From assembly GCA_004144175.1 (NCBI GenBank), contig SEFT01000013.1, positions 62,001 through 126,000 of the forward strand: DNA of 64,000 nucleotides, read 5' to 3'. The translations under genes were made by a program, and so were the position numbers. Below are positions 42,323-51,274 of the stretch, piece after piece. The notes under the pieces are model-generated. The model saw nothing but the letters and a program-made list of their open reading frames with translations. It made no database searches and had not been told where the DNA came from. Source of the DNA: Sphingobacteriales bacterium (lineage in GTDB: Bacteria > Bacteroidota > Bacteroidia > Chitinophagales > Chitinophagaceae). The first letter of the stretch is position 1. Every line of letters starts with the position of its first letter.

Positions 42323-43539
42323 TCCGACTTGCCTACTTCTACCCATTTGTAGCCATTACCCTCTTTTGCTATACCCCAGTAATCGTAAGAGCCTACTGCA
42401 CGGTCGCCTGCGGCATTCAGCATAGTAGCACCCGTAGCGCCATAATATTTCCCGGCCTCTATCGGAAATTCAGATTTCAGGTAGTGGAATTGTGCTTCGG
42501 CATTCGGGAAAGCATTGTAAGTCGATGCTATTACCCACATGGCATCATACGCTGCCAGCGCAAATGCATCGGGCGCAATGCCTGTGCGTTCTTTAATTCT
42601 TTCAGCAAGCGGCTGCCATTTAGAAGCTGCCTGTGCGGGCAGTCCAAATGCAGGTGCGAAGTATTGGGTAGCGATTGCAAATTCTGCAGCGGCTGAATTG
42701 ACAGTAAGCGCAGCACTTAAGGCAGTTCCATCGCCGCCATACCAGCGTACCGACGACAGTACCGGATCGCTTGCTGCCTGCTGAAACATCGACACACATT
42801 CATCAAAAGAAGCCATGTACACCGCCACACCACTGGCACCGTAATGACCCGTGTGCTGCTGGATTTTCGCCTTTATATCGGCGAGCAGGGCGGAGAAATC
42901 AGTTCCTGATCCGCTACTATAAGGGTTAGTAGCCGATACATCTCCGCCAAGTGCACTGAATGCATTACCTGTAGATAGCTGTAGTCCTTTATTACCTGCA
43001 TCATCACGCGCAGCAGTTACCAGCGCTTTGATACCATCTTTATGAATGGTTTTGGCCATTGCCTGCCCTTCTATATGGTCGTCAGGGCAAAAGCGAAACA
43101 AATTATCACCCTCTATACTCAACACACCTGCAGTGCTTCCCTGGCTCACTACTATTACGTCTTGCGCATTTGCATAATCCTTGATCGTAGCAGCCTCGGC
43201 GCTGGATTGCGGTCCTAGTACAAAACGACAACCTTTTGCTTTGGCCTCTGCCAGATATTTTTCTGCTAATTGAGCTTCCAGTTTGGTATCGAACACAACC
43301 GGTGAGAAATAGTAGTTTGACCCTGTATGGCTCATATAGGCATTGATATCTTCCGCAGCAATTTCCATAGCAGCCTTTGAGGTAATGCCTAATGACGACC
43401 AGTTTCCGGTTAAGCTAAGCAAGGCACCAACCTTTACATTCTTTGGCTGTGCAGCCGGTGTGTCATCGTCATCATGGTCCTTCTTACAAGATGAAAAAAG
43501 AAGCACGATTGCTGTTAATGCGTAAGTGAGCAGTTTCAT
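42319..43539 (-). CDS. Orphan ABC-type ligand-binding lipoprotein (Peripla_BP_6)
   Basis: A 406-residue lipoprotein from ATG 43539, with the lipobox LLFSSC (lipidated Cys at about 18). A longer in-frame start at 43620 places an extra 27 residues before the signal and is unlikely. The mature part is the type I periplasmic-binding fold used for branched amino acids: KVGALLSLTGNWSSLGITSKAAMEIAAEDIN, then FVLGPQSSAEAATI, and FALAAYDAMWVIASTYNA. After the Cys is an acidic KKDHDDDDTP linker. No ATPase or permease gene is near, so it may act as a sensor or receptor rather than in transport. Confidence 0.82.
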   Translation of the reverse strand: MKLLTYALTAIVLLFSSCKKDHDDDDTPAAQPKNVKVGALLSLTGNWSSLGITSKAAMEIAAEDINAYMSHTGSNYYFSPVVFDTKLEAQLAEKYLAEAKAKGCRFVLGPQSSAEAATIKDYANAQDVIVVSQGSTAGVLSIEGDNLFRFCPDDHIEGQAMAKTIHKDGIKALVTAARDDAGNKGLQLSTGNAFSALGGDVSATNPYSSGSGTDFSALLADIKAKIQQHTGHYGASGVAVYMASFDECVSMFQQAASDPVLSSVRWYGGDGTALSAALTVNSAAAEFAIATQYFAPAFGLPAQAASKWQPLAERIKERTGIAPDAFALAAYDAMWVIASTYNAFPNAEAQFHYLKSEFPIEAGKYYGATGATMLNAAGDRAVGSYDYWGIAKEGNGYKWVEVGKSD

Positions 43540-43777
43540 AGAAAACCAGGTTGGTGTATGTGGCAATAAAACTAATAAATTATTATTAGATGTCATAGCC
43601 AGCAAATAATTGAACAGCAATAACTTACAACTCTTCCATTATAAAATGGGCTTACATCCTTAACATTTTCTTGCAATACGAAGGAACGGTGTTTTCTAAT
43701 ATGCTTTCGTCGGGTTTGTGTAGGTACATCCACGGCTACAGATAGGAACAACGATTGTTAGATAAAAACAAAGGATT

Positions 43778-44431
43778 ATGAACAGGATTTTTTCAAAAGC
43801 AGCATTTTTACTGGGTATCGCGCTGACATTTTCAGCCGCAACATTTGCCCAAGAATCAAAGGTTAAGATCGAAGGCGATGGTTATGAGCTGAAGATCAAG
43901 CAAGACGGCGATGACTACAAGCGAAAGCAAAAAGGCATCATGCCATACGAGACTATGACTGAGCATCATAGCACAACTACCCTTAAACAAGGCGAAACGG
44001 TAACAACAGTTAAACATGGAGATTTGCCTGTGGCACAGCAATCAGTCGTAAAGAAGAAAAGCTACAGCTCCGCAAAGAAATGTGATTGTTCAGGCAAAGT
44101 AGCTGCCCGCAAGCCGGTTGCAAAAAAGGCGGTGGCTTACAAAGCTAAAAAGACAAACACAGTACGAGTGGCAGCCAGCCCGAGGATAGTTCACGATACG
44201 GTTTTCGTAACACGTGTCGATACCTTCTTCAATATGAACGAGACGCAGGGTTTTGCAGGTTATGATACGAAGGGCATCGGTCTGGTAGATGACTTTGAAA
44301 AACTCAAGATCGAACGCAGCAAGAATGGCAAAATAGAGATGAAAAAAGAATACAGAGACGGCCGCGAAGAAAAACGCGAGTTTGAGAGCGAGGCCGAATT
44401 TAGAACATATCTTCAGTTCAAGAACTTTTAA
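43778..44431 (+). CDS. Exported hypothetical protein
   Basis: A 217-residue protein with a signal peptide (1-24, ending TFAQ). The mature N-terminal part is charged (KVKIEGDGYELKIKQDGDDYKRKQKG). The middle is lysine- and alanine-rich (CDCSGKVAARKPVAKKAVAYKAKKTNTVRV), and the end is acidic and basic mixed (KIERSKNGKIEMKKEYRDGREEKREFES). No family recognised. A terminator lies 22 bases after its stop. Confidence 0.65.
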   Translation: MNRIFSKAAFLLGIALTFSAATFAQESKVKIEGDGYELKIKQDGDDYKRKQKGIMPYETMTEHHSTTTLKQGETVTTVKHGDLPVAQQSVVKKKSYSSAKKCDCSGKVAARKPVAKKAVAYKAKKTNTVRVAASPRIVHDTVFVTRVDTFFNMNETQGFAGYDTKGIGLVDDFEKLKIERSKNGKIEMKKEYRDGREEKREFESEAEFRTYLQFKNF

Positions 44432-44444
44432 GGCTGAACTTAAG

Positions 44445-44846
44445 ATGTATATAAGGGCTGCTATCATAGCAGCCCTTGTTTTTTCTACCCGTTTATTTAT
44501 AGATAGCTTCTTGCTAATCTCCCTATGTTTAACAATATTTGTCGTCTATATTTTCAGGCCTCAAATGAAACGATTCAACCTTATAAACCTTTTGAAATGG
44601 GCCGCCGGGCTATTCTTTATCTACCTTGCCATCGGCTGGTCTACAAAAGGGGTTCCGGGTCTTGTAGCTGGTATACTCTTCTTTATTGCGGGTCTAGTCT
44701 GCTTACCGCCTGTGCTCAATTTTGTTGAGAAAAAACTTGGTGGCCGATTTAGTCCCGATTTTAAAAATATCATTGTTATTGGCTGCATCATAATCGCAGT
44801 GATATTAATTATCCTGCTGGGAAAAGTATTTCGCTACTCGTGGTAG
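44445..44846 (+). CDS. Small polytopic membrane protein
   Basis: A 133-residue membrane protein from ATG 44445, with about four hydrophobic segments (5-30, 48-66, 70-88, 108-128). No family recognised. The choice of start is awkward: the first 10 codons lie in a perfect terminator hairpin (44453-44477) of the upstream gene, and further frames reach back to 44382. A shorter protein from a TTG at 44511 is possible. The stretch after codon 20 is convincingly membrane-like. Confidence 0.5.
   Translation: MYIRAAIIAALVFSTRLFIDSFLLISLCLTIFVVYIFRPQMKRFNLINLLKWAAGLFFIYLAIGWSTKGVPGLVAGILFFIAGLVCLPPVLNFVEKKLGGRFSPDFKNIIVIGCIIIAVILIILLGKVFRYSW
44453..44483 (+). terminator. Terminator after the exported hypothetical protein
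   Basis: AAGGGCTGCTAT / ATAGCAGCCCTT, a near-perfect 12-bp stem around a single base (practically a 9-bp stem with a 7-base loop) followed by GTTTTTTC. It lies 22 bases beyond the upstream stop but inside the first codons of the next frame. Confidence 0.8.
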
Positions 44847-44862
44847 TAACATTAGATAGTGA

Positions 44863-45576
44863 TCAGTTTGTTACATACTTGCTATCAATATAAGTGTAGG
44901 ATGGCTTATCCCGCTTTATACCGTACATCATAATATTTGTTTCGTACAGCAGTGCCCGTTGGTTAAAGATGTTATTGTGCATCTTTAGCCTATTTAGTGC
45001 TTTTACATACCATTTAATGTACGGCGGATATTTATCAAGATCATCACCAAGCCTGAACTCTGGGAACTCATTAAGTCGATAGGTCTTATCTCCCCTCCTC
45101 AGCGACAAAGCGCACTTTTCATCAATGAATTCCACATTAGGGAACAAGTAGTCGAGTGACTGCGGTGTAAAACGCCACATATCTACTGGAATGCGATGTA
45201 TGCGCCATGCAAATGGCACACTCAGCAATAGCACTCCGCCTGGTGCCAATATCCTATCTATGTTGCGCGCCATGGAAAATATATCGGTCACATGTTCCAT
45301 TATGTAATGGCAATGAATAGTATTAAAGCTTTTAAAAGGAAGCTTTTCCAGGTCTTCATCCTTACAAAGGTTCAGCACATAATCTACACCCTCTCCCGGA
45401 AAAATATCGATACCTACGAATGGCTGCGGAACATTAGCACCGTGAATATCCTTAGGCTTGAACTGCACATAAGAGCTATCAATGAGTGAGCCCACCTCAA
45501 GACAGGGTCCCTTTAGTCCGCCCGCGTATTTAGAGAAATGTGTAATAGTTTGTTGGGTCGCCACAGTGCAAGTCAA
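44863..45576 (-). CDS. Class I SAM-dependent methyltransferase
   Basis: A 237-residue protein with a Methyltransf_11-like fold. Motif I is CLEVGSLIDSSYV (altered from ExGxGxG), the acidic loop is VGIDIFPGEGVDY, and the middle has FNTIHCHYIMEHVTDIFSMARNIDRILAPGGVLLLSVPFAW, which is the usual post-I/motif IV-V pattern. The C-terminal third (IDEKCALSLRRGDKTYRLNEFPEF) resembles methyltransferases of polysaccharide or cell-surface genes. Partner not known. Confidence 0.75.
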   Translation of the reverse strand: MTCTVATQQTITHFSKYAGGLKGPCLEVGSLIDSSYVQFKPKDIHGANVPQPFVGIDIFPGEGVDYVLNLCKDEDLEKLPFKSFNTIHCHYIMEHVTDIFSMARNIDRILAPGGVLLLSVPFAWRIHRIPVDMWRFTPQSLDYLFPNVEFIDEKCALSLRRGDKTYRLNEFPEFRLGDDLDKYPPYIKWYVKALNRLKMHNNIFNQRALLYETNIMMYGIKRDKPSYTYIDSKYVTN

Positions 45577-45743
45577 GTTTTATTGAAAACGGCAATATAC
45601 AATGATATACCCATTAAGCACTAATTCGTTACCATTCTCTGGTCATATACAGCTGCATTTACTTTGAAAGCGATCGGCCAAATAAAAATCCGGATCTTTT
45701 GGGTGATAGTTTCGACCTAACTTACACTTATAGTAAAAGGCAT

Positions 45744-46292
45744 ATGATGACCGGAGAAATATCAGTGGCTGAAAAGACGGTTGCAGGACGCGAGGCTATG
45801 TTTGTAAGGCTATATAAGGAAGCATTTCCTCTGTTGGCCAAGTACGTTAGCAGATCGGGAGGTTCGTTTGATGAAGCAAAAGACGCTTTCCAGGATGCGC
45901 TGGTCATTTTTTACGAAAAGGGCCAGGCCGGAACGTTGGATATTAAGCTGACCGATAAATCTTACTTGCTGGGCATTGCGAAACACTTATACATAAAGAG
46001 GTATGGGCAGCAGGAAAAAATGCAGCCTATAGAAGCAGCGGACATGATATCAGACATGCAGCAACCTGCGCCATCAGTCCGGAATCTGTTAAGTTTCCTC
46101 GAAACTACCGGTAAAAAATGCATGGATCTACTACAAGCATTTTATTATGAAAAGAAACCAATGATCGAGATTGCAGATGCATTCGGGTTCTCAGGCACCA
46201 GGTCTGCAACGGTCCAAAAACACAAATGCATCCAAAAAGTGAGAGAGAATATCAGGCAAAAATCGAAGACCTATGACGACTTCCTTGACTGA
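45744..46292 (+). CDS. RNA polymerase sigma factor, ECF/sigma-70 family
   Basis: A 182-residue ECF sigma factor from ATG 45744 (the frame extends to 45699). Region 2 covers about 20-85: MFVRLYKEAFPLLAKYVSRSGGSFDEAKDAFQDALVIFYEKG; region 4 covers about 120-182, CMDLLQAFYYEKKPMIEIADAFGFSGTRSATVQKHKCIQKVRENI, with a helix-turn-helix. It overlaps the next small gene by 20 bases, which is the usual sigma/anti-sigma coupling, and a ClpP gene follows. Such sigma factors respond to envelope or other stresses. Confidence 0.85.
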   Translation: MMTGEISVAEKTVAGREAMFVRLYKEAFPLLAKYVSRSGGSFDEAKDAFQDALVIFYEKGQAGTLDIKLTDKSYLLGIAKHLYIKRYGQQEKMQPIEAADMISDMQQPAPSVRNLLSFLETTGKKCMDLLQAFYYEKKPMIEIADAFGFSGTRSATVQKHKCIQKVRENIRQKSKTYDDFLD

Positions 46293-46548
46293 AACAAAAT
46301 TGCTGGACGAATACTTGCATAATACTTGCGATCGGCAGGATATAGCGGTACTGGAAGTCCGCCTCATGCTGGAGCCGGAGCTTAAACAGAAACTTCATTG
46401 GCAACAGTACACACACCAACTGGTATGTTTATATGGCCGTAAGAAGCTAAGAGACGAGATTGAGGCAGTACATCAAAAACTATTTACAGACCCCGATCAC
46501 ACGGGCTTTCAAAAAAGGATATCTGCCATATTCCAGCGACGCAGGTAA
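46273..46548 (+). CDS. Small cytoplasmic anti-sigma-like protein
   Basis: A 91-residue soluble, helical protein: LLDEYLHNTCDRQDIAVLEVRLMLEPELKQKLHWQQ looks like the N-terminal helix set of Bacteroidota anti-sigma factors (EQYLLGELSPEE..FE..L..DPEL), but the Zn ligands of the ZAS group and the membrane helix are missing. Its ATG lies inside the sigma gene. I infer that it controls the upstream sigma factor; direct evidence is absent. It lies 40 bases before clpP. Confidence 0.6.
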   Translation: MTTSLTETKLLDEYLHNTCDRQDIAVLEVRLMLEPELKQKLHWQQYTHQLVCLYGRKKLRDEIEAVHQKLFTDPDHTGFQKRISAIFQRRR

Positions 46549-46587
46549 TACATAAAATTCCATTTATCGTATAAAAATTCAGGAATC

Positions 46588-47271
46588 ATGAACAAGCATG
46601 AATTCAGGCTGTATGCCACCAGGCATCACGGTATTGATAGCCTATTGATCGATCAATACATACAAAATACAGAGGCACAAATGCTGCCACTGGGTATGAC
46701 GCCGCATATCATCGAAGAGCGTCCGCTCAACATTGCACAGATGGACGTATTCTCCAGACTAATGATGGATAGGGTGATATTCTTGGGCCAGGCGGTCGAC
46801 GACCGAATTGCTAATATAATACAAGCACAACTGCTCTTCCTCCAGTCGACCGACGCCAAACGGGATATACAGATATACATCAACTCTCCGGGTGGGTCTG
46901 TATACGCAGGATTTGGCATTTACGACACCATGCAATACATCAGCCCCGATGTAGCCACCATCTGCACGGGTACGGCGTTGTCTATGGGTGCCATACTACT
47001 GTGCGCCGGCGCAGCCGGTAAACGTGCCGCGCTCAAACACTCCCGGGTAATGCTCCATCAGCCGCTGGGCGGCGTACAAGGGCCGGCAGCCGATATTGAG
47101 ATAACCGCCAGGCAAACCCTAAAAGTAAGGGAAGAGCTATATGAAATCGTATCGCACCACACGGGGCAGCCCTACGAAAAGGTATTTGAAGTGTCGGACC
47201 GCGACTATTGGATGACTGCCGCGGAGTCACTTGCTTTTGGAATGGTAGATGAAGTGCTGCAACGCGGGTAG
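46588..47271 (+). CDS. clpP: ATP-dependent Clp protease proteolytic subunit paralogue
   Basis: A 227-residue ClpP. The catalytic triad is complete and correctly spaced: Ser132 in GTALSMGAILLCAG, His157 in MLHQPLGG and Asp206 in VSDRDYWM (spacings 25 and 49, as in E. coli). The usual GMAASM or GQAASM is replaced by GTALSM. The N-terminal axial loop region (about 1-30, with YATRHHGIDSLLIDQYIQ) differs from the standard ClpP start and may alter partner binding. It follows an ECF sigma and anti-sigma-like gene, so it is likely an inducible second copy. It should be checked whether a primary clpP with clpX exists elsewhere. Confidence 0.88.
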   Translation: MNKHEFRLYATRHHGIDSLLIDQYIQNTEAQMLPLGMTPHIIEERPLNIAQMDVFSRLMMDRVIFLGQAVDDRIANIIQAQLLFLQSTDAKRDIQIYINSPGGSVYAGFGIYDTMQYISPDVATICTGTALSMGAILLCAGAAGKRAALKHSRVMLHQPLGGVQGPAADIEITARQTLKVREELYEIVSHHTGQPYEKVFEVSDRDYWMTAAESLAFGMVDEVLQRG

Positions 47272-47328
47272 CCAACGCTAGTTTATTCAGCAGATTTTCG
47301 TAATTTTTCGGCATAATCTGGAATATCT

Positions 47329-47844
47329 ATGAAACGCATACTGCTCGCCGTCATGTTCTCTTTTGCAGCTACTACACTTTTTGCGCAAAAAGCGCCTACG
47401 ATACCCGAAGACATAGAGTATGAGACGCAAGGCGACTTCAAGAAAATGGAACAGTATGTGATGCCAATAGTAAACTGGATAGAAAGCGTACCAATGACAA
47501 CTGAAGATCCGACTTATAAAAAGGCCAGTCAGTTCCTCATGGAATGGACCAACGGATCGGAAAGCGTTAACCTGGAATTTGATCAGGATGTTATCACATT
47601 TGCACAGACAAGCCCAGATCTGCTGCTTTATTTTATTACCGGCTGGACACGTTGGGAGCTGGCGCATCCTGGCAAGAATGATAAGGTAAAGAATAACCTG
47701 GCAGGCATCGAAGGAGTACTAAAATTCTATAAAGGACAAAAGGACATTGCCCAGAATGATGAGCTGGATATGCTGTATGCGCTGAGGGAAAAGAACCAGC
47801 TGGAAGGATGGGTAAAAAAACAGCTTACCGAAGAAAAGCAGTAA
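47329..47844 (+). CDS. Exported hypothetical protein
   Basis: A 171-residue protein with a signal peptide (1-19, ending LFAQ). The mature part is helical: GDFKKMEQYVMPIVNWIESVPMTTEDPTYKKASQFLMEW (in blocks), DVITFAQTSPDLLLYFITGW and ending with KNQLEGWVKKQL. No domain recognised. It starts 57 bases after clpP and may be part of the same unit. The gene on the other strand starts two bases beyond its stop. Confidence 0.65.
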   Translation: MKRILLAVMFSFAATTLFAQKAPTIPEDIEYETQGDFKKMEQYVMPIVNWIESVPMTTEDPTYKKASQFLMEWTNGSESVNLEFDQDVITFAQTSPDLLLYFITGWTRWELAHPGKNDKVKNNLAGIEGVLKFYKGQKDIAQNDELDMLYALREKNQLEGWVKKQLTEEKQ

Positions 47845-47845
47845 C

Positions 47846-48271
47846 CTAATTCGCTTCTTCTTCATGCAGATAAGAAGGTATGTAGTAGCGTTCAACAGTC
47901 ATCACCATACATAAAAACGCAATCAGAAGCATCAACGTTTTCAATATCAGCACAATTGTTTTCGTGGTTTCCAGCTGTTCCAGCTCGTCCATTTGCTCTA
48001 GCTGGCGGAAGAGACTCATGAAAGCCATACCTGTAGCTACTCCCCATGCTGCGCAAAGGAAACGCTGACCATTAGATGGCGATTGAAGTGTTTTTACCGC
48101 TGCGAATATCAGAAAGCCGCCAAGAATATAGCCGTCGGCCCAGTTAAGAAAATAGGTCATTTCGCTTATTTCATCCCATTTTCGAATGGTTTCAAATACG
48201 GGTATCAATATGCCTGAAATGAACGCGACATATATGCTGATGCTCAGTGTGATTGGGTACCTCCGTTTCAT
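47846..48271 (-). CDS. Hypothetical four-helix membrane protein
   Basis: A 141-residue membrane protein with four hydrophobic helices: about 6-24, 40-58 (FLNWADGYILGGFLIFAAV), 68-86 (QRFLCAAWGVATGMAFMSLF) and 105-123 (IVLILKTLMLLIAFLCMVMTV). No family recognised. It converges on the preceding exported-protein gene. Confidence 0.6.
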   Translation of the reverse strand: MKRRYPITLSISIYVAFISGILIPVFETIRKWDEISEMTYFLNWADGYILGGFLIFAAVKTLQSPSNGQRFLCAAWGVATGMAFMSLFRQLEQMDELEQLETTKTIVLILKTLMLLIAFLCMVMTVERYYIPSYLHEEEAN

Positions 48272-48371
48272 CGATATAAGATCGTCTGATGAGAATAATC
48301 CGTTTAGCTCATTTGAAGGTATTGAAATAAAAGATTATCTGCAATAGTCAGACATAAATAAACATCACAGG

Positions 48372-49067
48372 CTATTCGGGGCTTATTATAGGTTCAGGGG
48401 TGACACCTTTCGTAAAGATCGTTGGCAACGGAAATTTCATTCGTAGGTCTTTTAAGTGTAGTATCGCCAGGGGATTCAATTGGTGTATCGGCGGAAAATA
48501 TTCCGGCCTCGATTCTATATGCCTCAAGAACGAGAACTCCGCCCTCGCGGAAACTTTGGGCCGTGTACGATACCTATGGTCACCAAATTGCTGGGTAAGA
48601 CTGAAGAAAGGCAGCACCCTACTCGACACCGGAAAACTAAACCCACCGGCTTGTAATTCGGCATGAAAAAAGATACTTTCGTTCATCGCTACATCAAATG
48701 TCGTGGAGCCGTCAGGGTTGTTCATTACGCTAAAGTCAGCCAGTTCCTTAGGTATTCCCCAGTTTGTTTGGCCGTTCCACACACTATCGTAGCTTGACAC
48801 ATATATTTTAGATATGGTGAACGTAATCCTGCCGTTAATACCGCAAACACCCGGCATGAATAGCAATTCGCGATAAGGACCAATGTCCGACGAACTATAA
48901 TCAACAAGCATTACTGCTCCCACAAATCCTTTCAGCGACTTTTTCTGATAGTTCTTCAGAAAGCCATATTTCTGGCTGAAAGCCTTGGGAAAATGATATA
49001 GCAATACAAAAGCTTTACCAACTAACGACCATGGCGCAGGGGCAATATTACTCGGCTGCATATGCAT
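48372..49067 (-). CDS. Acetoacetate decarboxylase-like protein
   Basis: A 231-residue protein of the acetoacetate decarboxylase superfamily. It has the family blocks VMLVDYSSSDIGPYRELLFMPG, RITFTISKIYVSSYDSVWNGQTNWGIPKELADFSV and a beta-rich C-terminal half. In the true enzyme the Schiff-base Lys lies in ..GxPKK..; here GIPKEL keeps the first Lys only, so activity may differ. Substrate unknown. Two ATGs (49067 and 49061) are possible starts. Confidence 0.7.
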   Translation of the reverse strand: MHMQPSNIAPAPWSLVGKAFVLLYHFPKAFSQKYGFLKNYQKKSLKGFVGAVMLVDYSSSDIGPYRELLFMPGVCGINGRITFTISKIYVSSYDSVWNGQTNWGIPKELADFSVMNNPDGSTTFDVAMNESIFFHAELQAGGFSFPVSSRVLPFFSLTQQFGDHRYRTRPKVSARAEFSFLRHIESRPEYFPPIHQLNPLAILHLKDLRMKFPLPTIFTKGVTPEPIISPE

Positions 49068-49179
49068 AAGCCAATGAAAATATCGTACCCGATCAGACCT
49101 GCTGCCAATCGACTGCTAAAAATTGGAAAATCAACGGATAGCGCGAAAGTAAAAAGTGTAAGAAGCTACATATTTTAAG

Positions 49180-49187
49180 TATTTTTG
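49180..49187 (+). promoter_or_regulatory. Putative -7 promoter element of the cysteine desulfurase
   Basis: TATTTTTG matches TAnnTTTG and lies 17 bases before the start of the cysteine desulfurase gene. No good -33 element was seen. Confidence 0.4.
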
Positions 49188-49203
49188 TACGCTAAATCAC
49201 TTA

Positions 49204-50293
49204 TTGCAAATGCGTCGTATCTATTTTGACAATGCGGCTACCACCTCGCTGGACCCTGACGTCCTTGAGGCCATGATGCCTTACCTTACCGAAAAGTTTG
49301 GTAATCCTTCGTCTATCTACTCATACGGCCGCGAAACCAAGATGGCCATAGAGACAGCAAGAAAGACCGTTGCGCGCATACTCAATTGCAATCCCGGCGA
49401 GATATTCTTTACATCGGGCGGCACCGAAAGCAGCAATACGGCTATCAACGCTGCTGTTCGCGACCTTGGTTGTAAACATATCATCACCTCGCCGATAGAG
49501 CATCATGCTACGTTGCATACCGTTGAGCAAATGGAGCATTGCGGCTTGGCGAAGCTCAGTATTCTACGTCTTACGAAAGACGGTCACCTGGACAACGCTG
49601 ATGCATGCTAACAATGAAATAGGCAATCTGCTGAAGATAAAGGCTGTGGGCGAACTATGCGCTAAATACGGGGCTATATTCCATAGCGACATGGTGCAAA
49701 CGATAGGCCACTACCCTGTAGACCTGCGCGCTTTGAACGTACATTTCGTGAGTGCGGCAGGCCATAAGTTCCATGGACCTAAGGGTGTAGGCATGCTGTT
49801 CATCAACGAAGACATTAATATAAAGCCGCTGCTTTGCGGCGGTTCGCAGGAGCGTAATATGCGTGCCGGCACTGAAAACCTATATGGTATAGTGGGTTTT
49901 GCCAAGGCGCTGGAAATCGCATCAGCTCGCTACGAGCAGGATGCAAGCTACATTACTGACATCAAGAACTACATGGCGGAGCAACTAAGAGCCGCTTTTC
50001 CGGGAGTTAGCTTCAATGGCGATAGCAACGGCAGTTGCCTTTACACCGTGCTAAGTGTTGCTTTTCCAAAAACAGAAAAATCAGAAATGCTGCTGTTCAA
50101 CCTCGATATGGCAGGTATTTGCGTAAGCGGCGGTAGTGCGTGCAGCAGTGGTGCCAGTTCGGTAAGCCATGTGATAAAAGCATTGTACAATGGCCAAAGC
50201 GATACGATGGTGCCCATCCGTTTCTCCTTCTCCCGGCACAATACAAAAGAGGAAGTAGATACCGTAGTAGATAAGTTGAAAGAACTCATCTAA
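49204..50293 (+). pseudogene. Cysteine desulfurase (IscS/NifS-like) with internal deletion and frameshift
   Basis: The gene is split into two frames. The 5' part (to a stop at 49609-49611) encodes [25 protein letters not shown] and [14 protein letters not shown], and [13 protein letters not shown], i.e. the PLP-domain start. The 3' part takes up again at MHANNEIGN (about 49600) in another frame and includes the PLP-lysine loop SAAGHKFHGPKG, RAGTENLYGIVG and the active cysteine loop SGGSACSSGASS. Between HLD and the MHANNEIG block a normal enzyme has about 17 residues; here only one or two remain, so about 45-50 bases are missing and the frame is shifted. Either a real inactivation or an assembly error. 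Confidence 0.85.
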
Positions 50294-50304
50294 ATTTATA
50301 AATT

Positions 50305-50332
50305 AAAGACCGGCAAAACGCCGGTCTTTTCT
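50305..50332 (+). terminator. Terminator after the cysteine desulfurase
   Basis: Perfect 10-bp stem AAAGACCGGC / GCCGGTCTTT with a 5-base loop, followed by TCTTG; 11 bases past the stop. Confidence 0.85.
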
Positions 50333-50410
50333 TGTTAATGCTCTTGCAATTTTTACAATATAAAGACAAGGCATTATTACTTTCAGCAGGATTAGTCTTA
50401 ATTTCGGGCT

Positions 50411-51166
50411 ATGATGAATGCCCAAAAAAACTCGACCCGCTCCGTTTATTTTCTTTTAGCCATAGTTGCGTGCATCTCATTTTTGAGTTGTGGAAAAGAT
50501 AAGCCCCCGGTAGTTACAAATCCAAATCCGTTTGCCTTCGATCTTTCAGGAGTGCGAAGTCTGAACATTGAAAATAATGGCAAAGACAGCATTAGGCTCA
50601 ATATTACACGTAAGTCGGGCACCAGCGAAAAAATAACCCTGTCGCTGGAGGGTTTACCGTCCGGTATCAGTTATGCGATCAATCCGTCTGAAGGCCTCCC
50701 TCCATTTAGCCCTATGATCGTTATTAGTGCCAGCAATGCTCCCTTAAGCACATATCCGGTGACTTTGAAGGCTACAACTTCATCAGGCACTACACCTTAT
50801 AGCTTTTCTATAACCACATTCAAAGAAGACATCGAATGTATCCCCGGCCTCGTGGGTTCTTACAGCGCTGATGAAGACTGCCAGGGCAGCCCGGTGCATA
50901 ACTACACAGCGACTGTGGAGACAAATCCTAACAATAAAAAAGGGATTGTCATAAAGAATTTTGCAAACGTAGGGATTGATGTAAAAGCAACCGTTATATG
51001 CGGGTCTAATTCATTGATCATTGAAGAGCAGCAAATTGGAGATTACAATATTTCCGGCTCCGGCTCTCTATCGCCAAAAAAGCTGAAAATCGATTACAAG
51101 CTTACCGCAAAAAGAATTACTACAGTGTACACGGTAGAATGCAGTGCGACATATCTGAAATTTTAA
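50411..51166 (+). CDS. Lipoprotein, Ig-like or beta-sandwich domains
   Basis: A 251-residue lipoprotein (a second ATG at 50414 is equally possible). The lipobox is ISFLSC (lipidated Cys at about 27). Residues about 40-140 form a beta-sandwich of the type seen in putative Ig domains (KITLSLEGLPSGISYAINPSEGLPPFSPMIVISASNAPLSTYPVTLKAT in blocks), and 145-250 is a second beta-rich part with Cys pairs. No function known. A terminator follows. Confidence 0.7.
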   Translation: MMNAQKNSTRSVYFLLAIVACISFLSCGKDKPPVVTNPNPFAFDLSGVRSLNIENNGKDSIRLNITRKSGTSEKITLSLEGLPSGISYAINPSEGLPPFSPMIVISASNAPLSTYPVTLKATTSSGTTPYSFSITTFKEDIECIPGLVGSYSADEDCQGSPVHNYTATVETNPNNKKGIVIKNFANVGIDVKATVICGSNSLIIEEQQIGDYNISGSGSLSPKKLKIDYKLTAKRITTVYTVECSATYLKF

Positions 51167-51188
51167 AGTAGTTGTTGATTACGAATGC

Positions 51189-51218
51189 AGCAAAGCCAGC
51201 ATATAAGCTGGCTTTGCT
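51189..51218 (+). terminator. Terminator after the lipoprotein gene
   Basis: Perfect 12-bp stem AGCAAAGCCAGC / GCTGGCTTTGCT with a 6-base loop, followed by ATTTAAG. It supports a downstream start at 51275 for the next gene, since a frame from 51185 would run through it. Confidence 0.7.
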
Positions 51219-51274
51219 ATTTAAGCGCCCTTGGCATTACTCTTTTATGCTATGAATATAAAAGTGTTAGTGCG

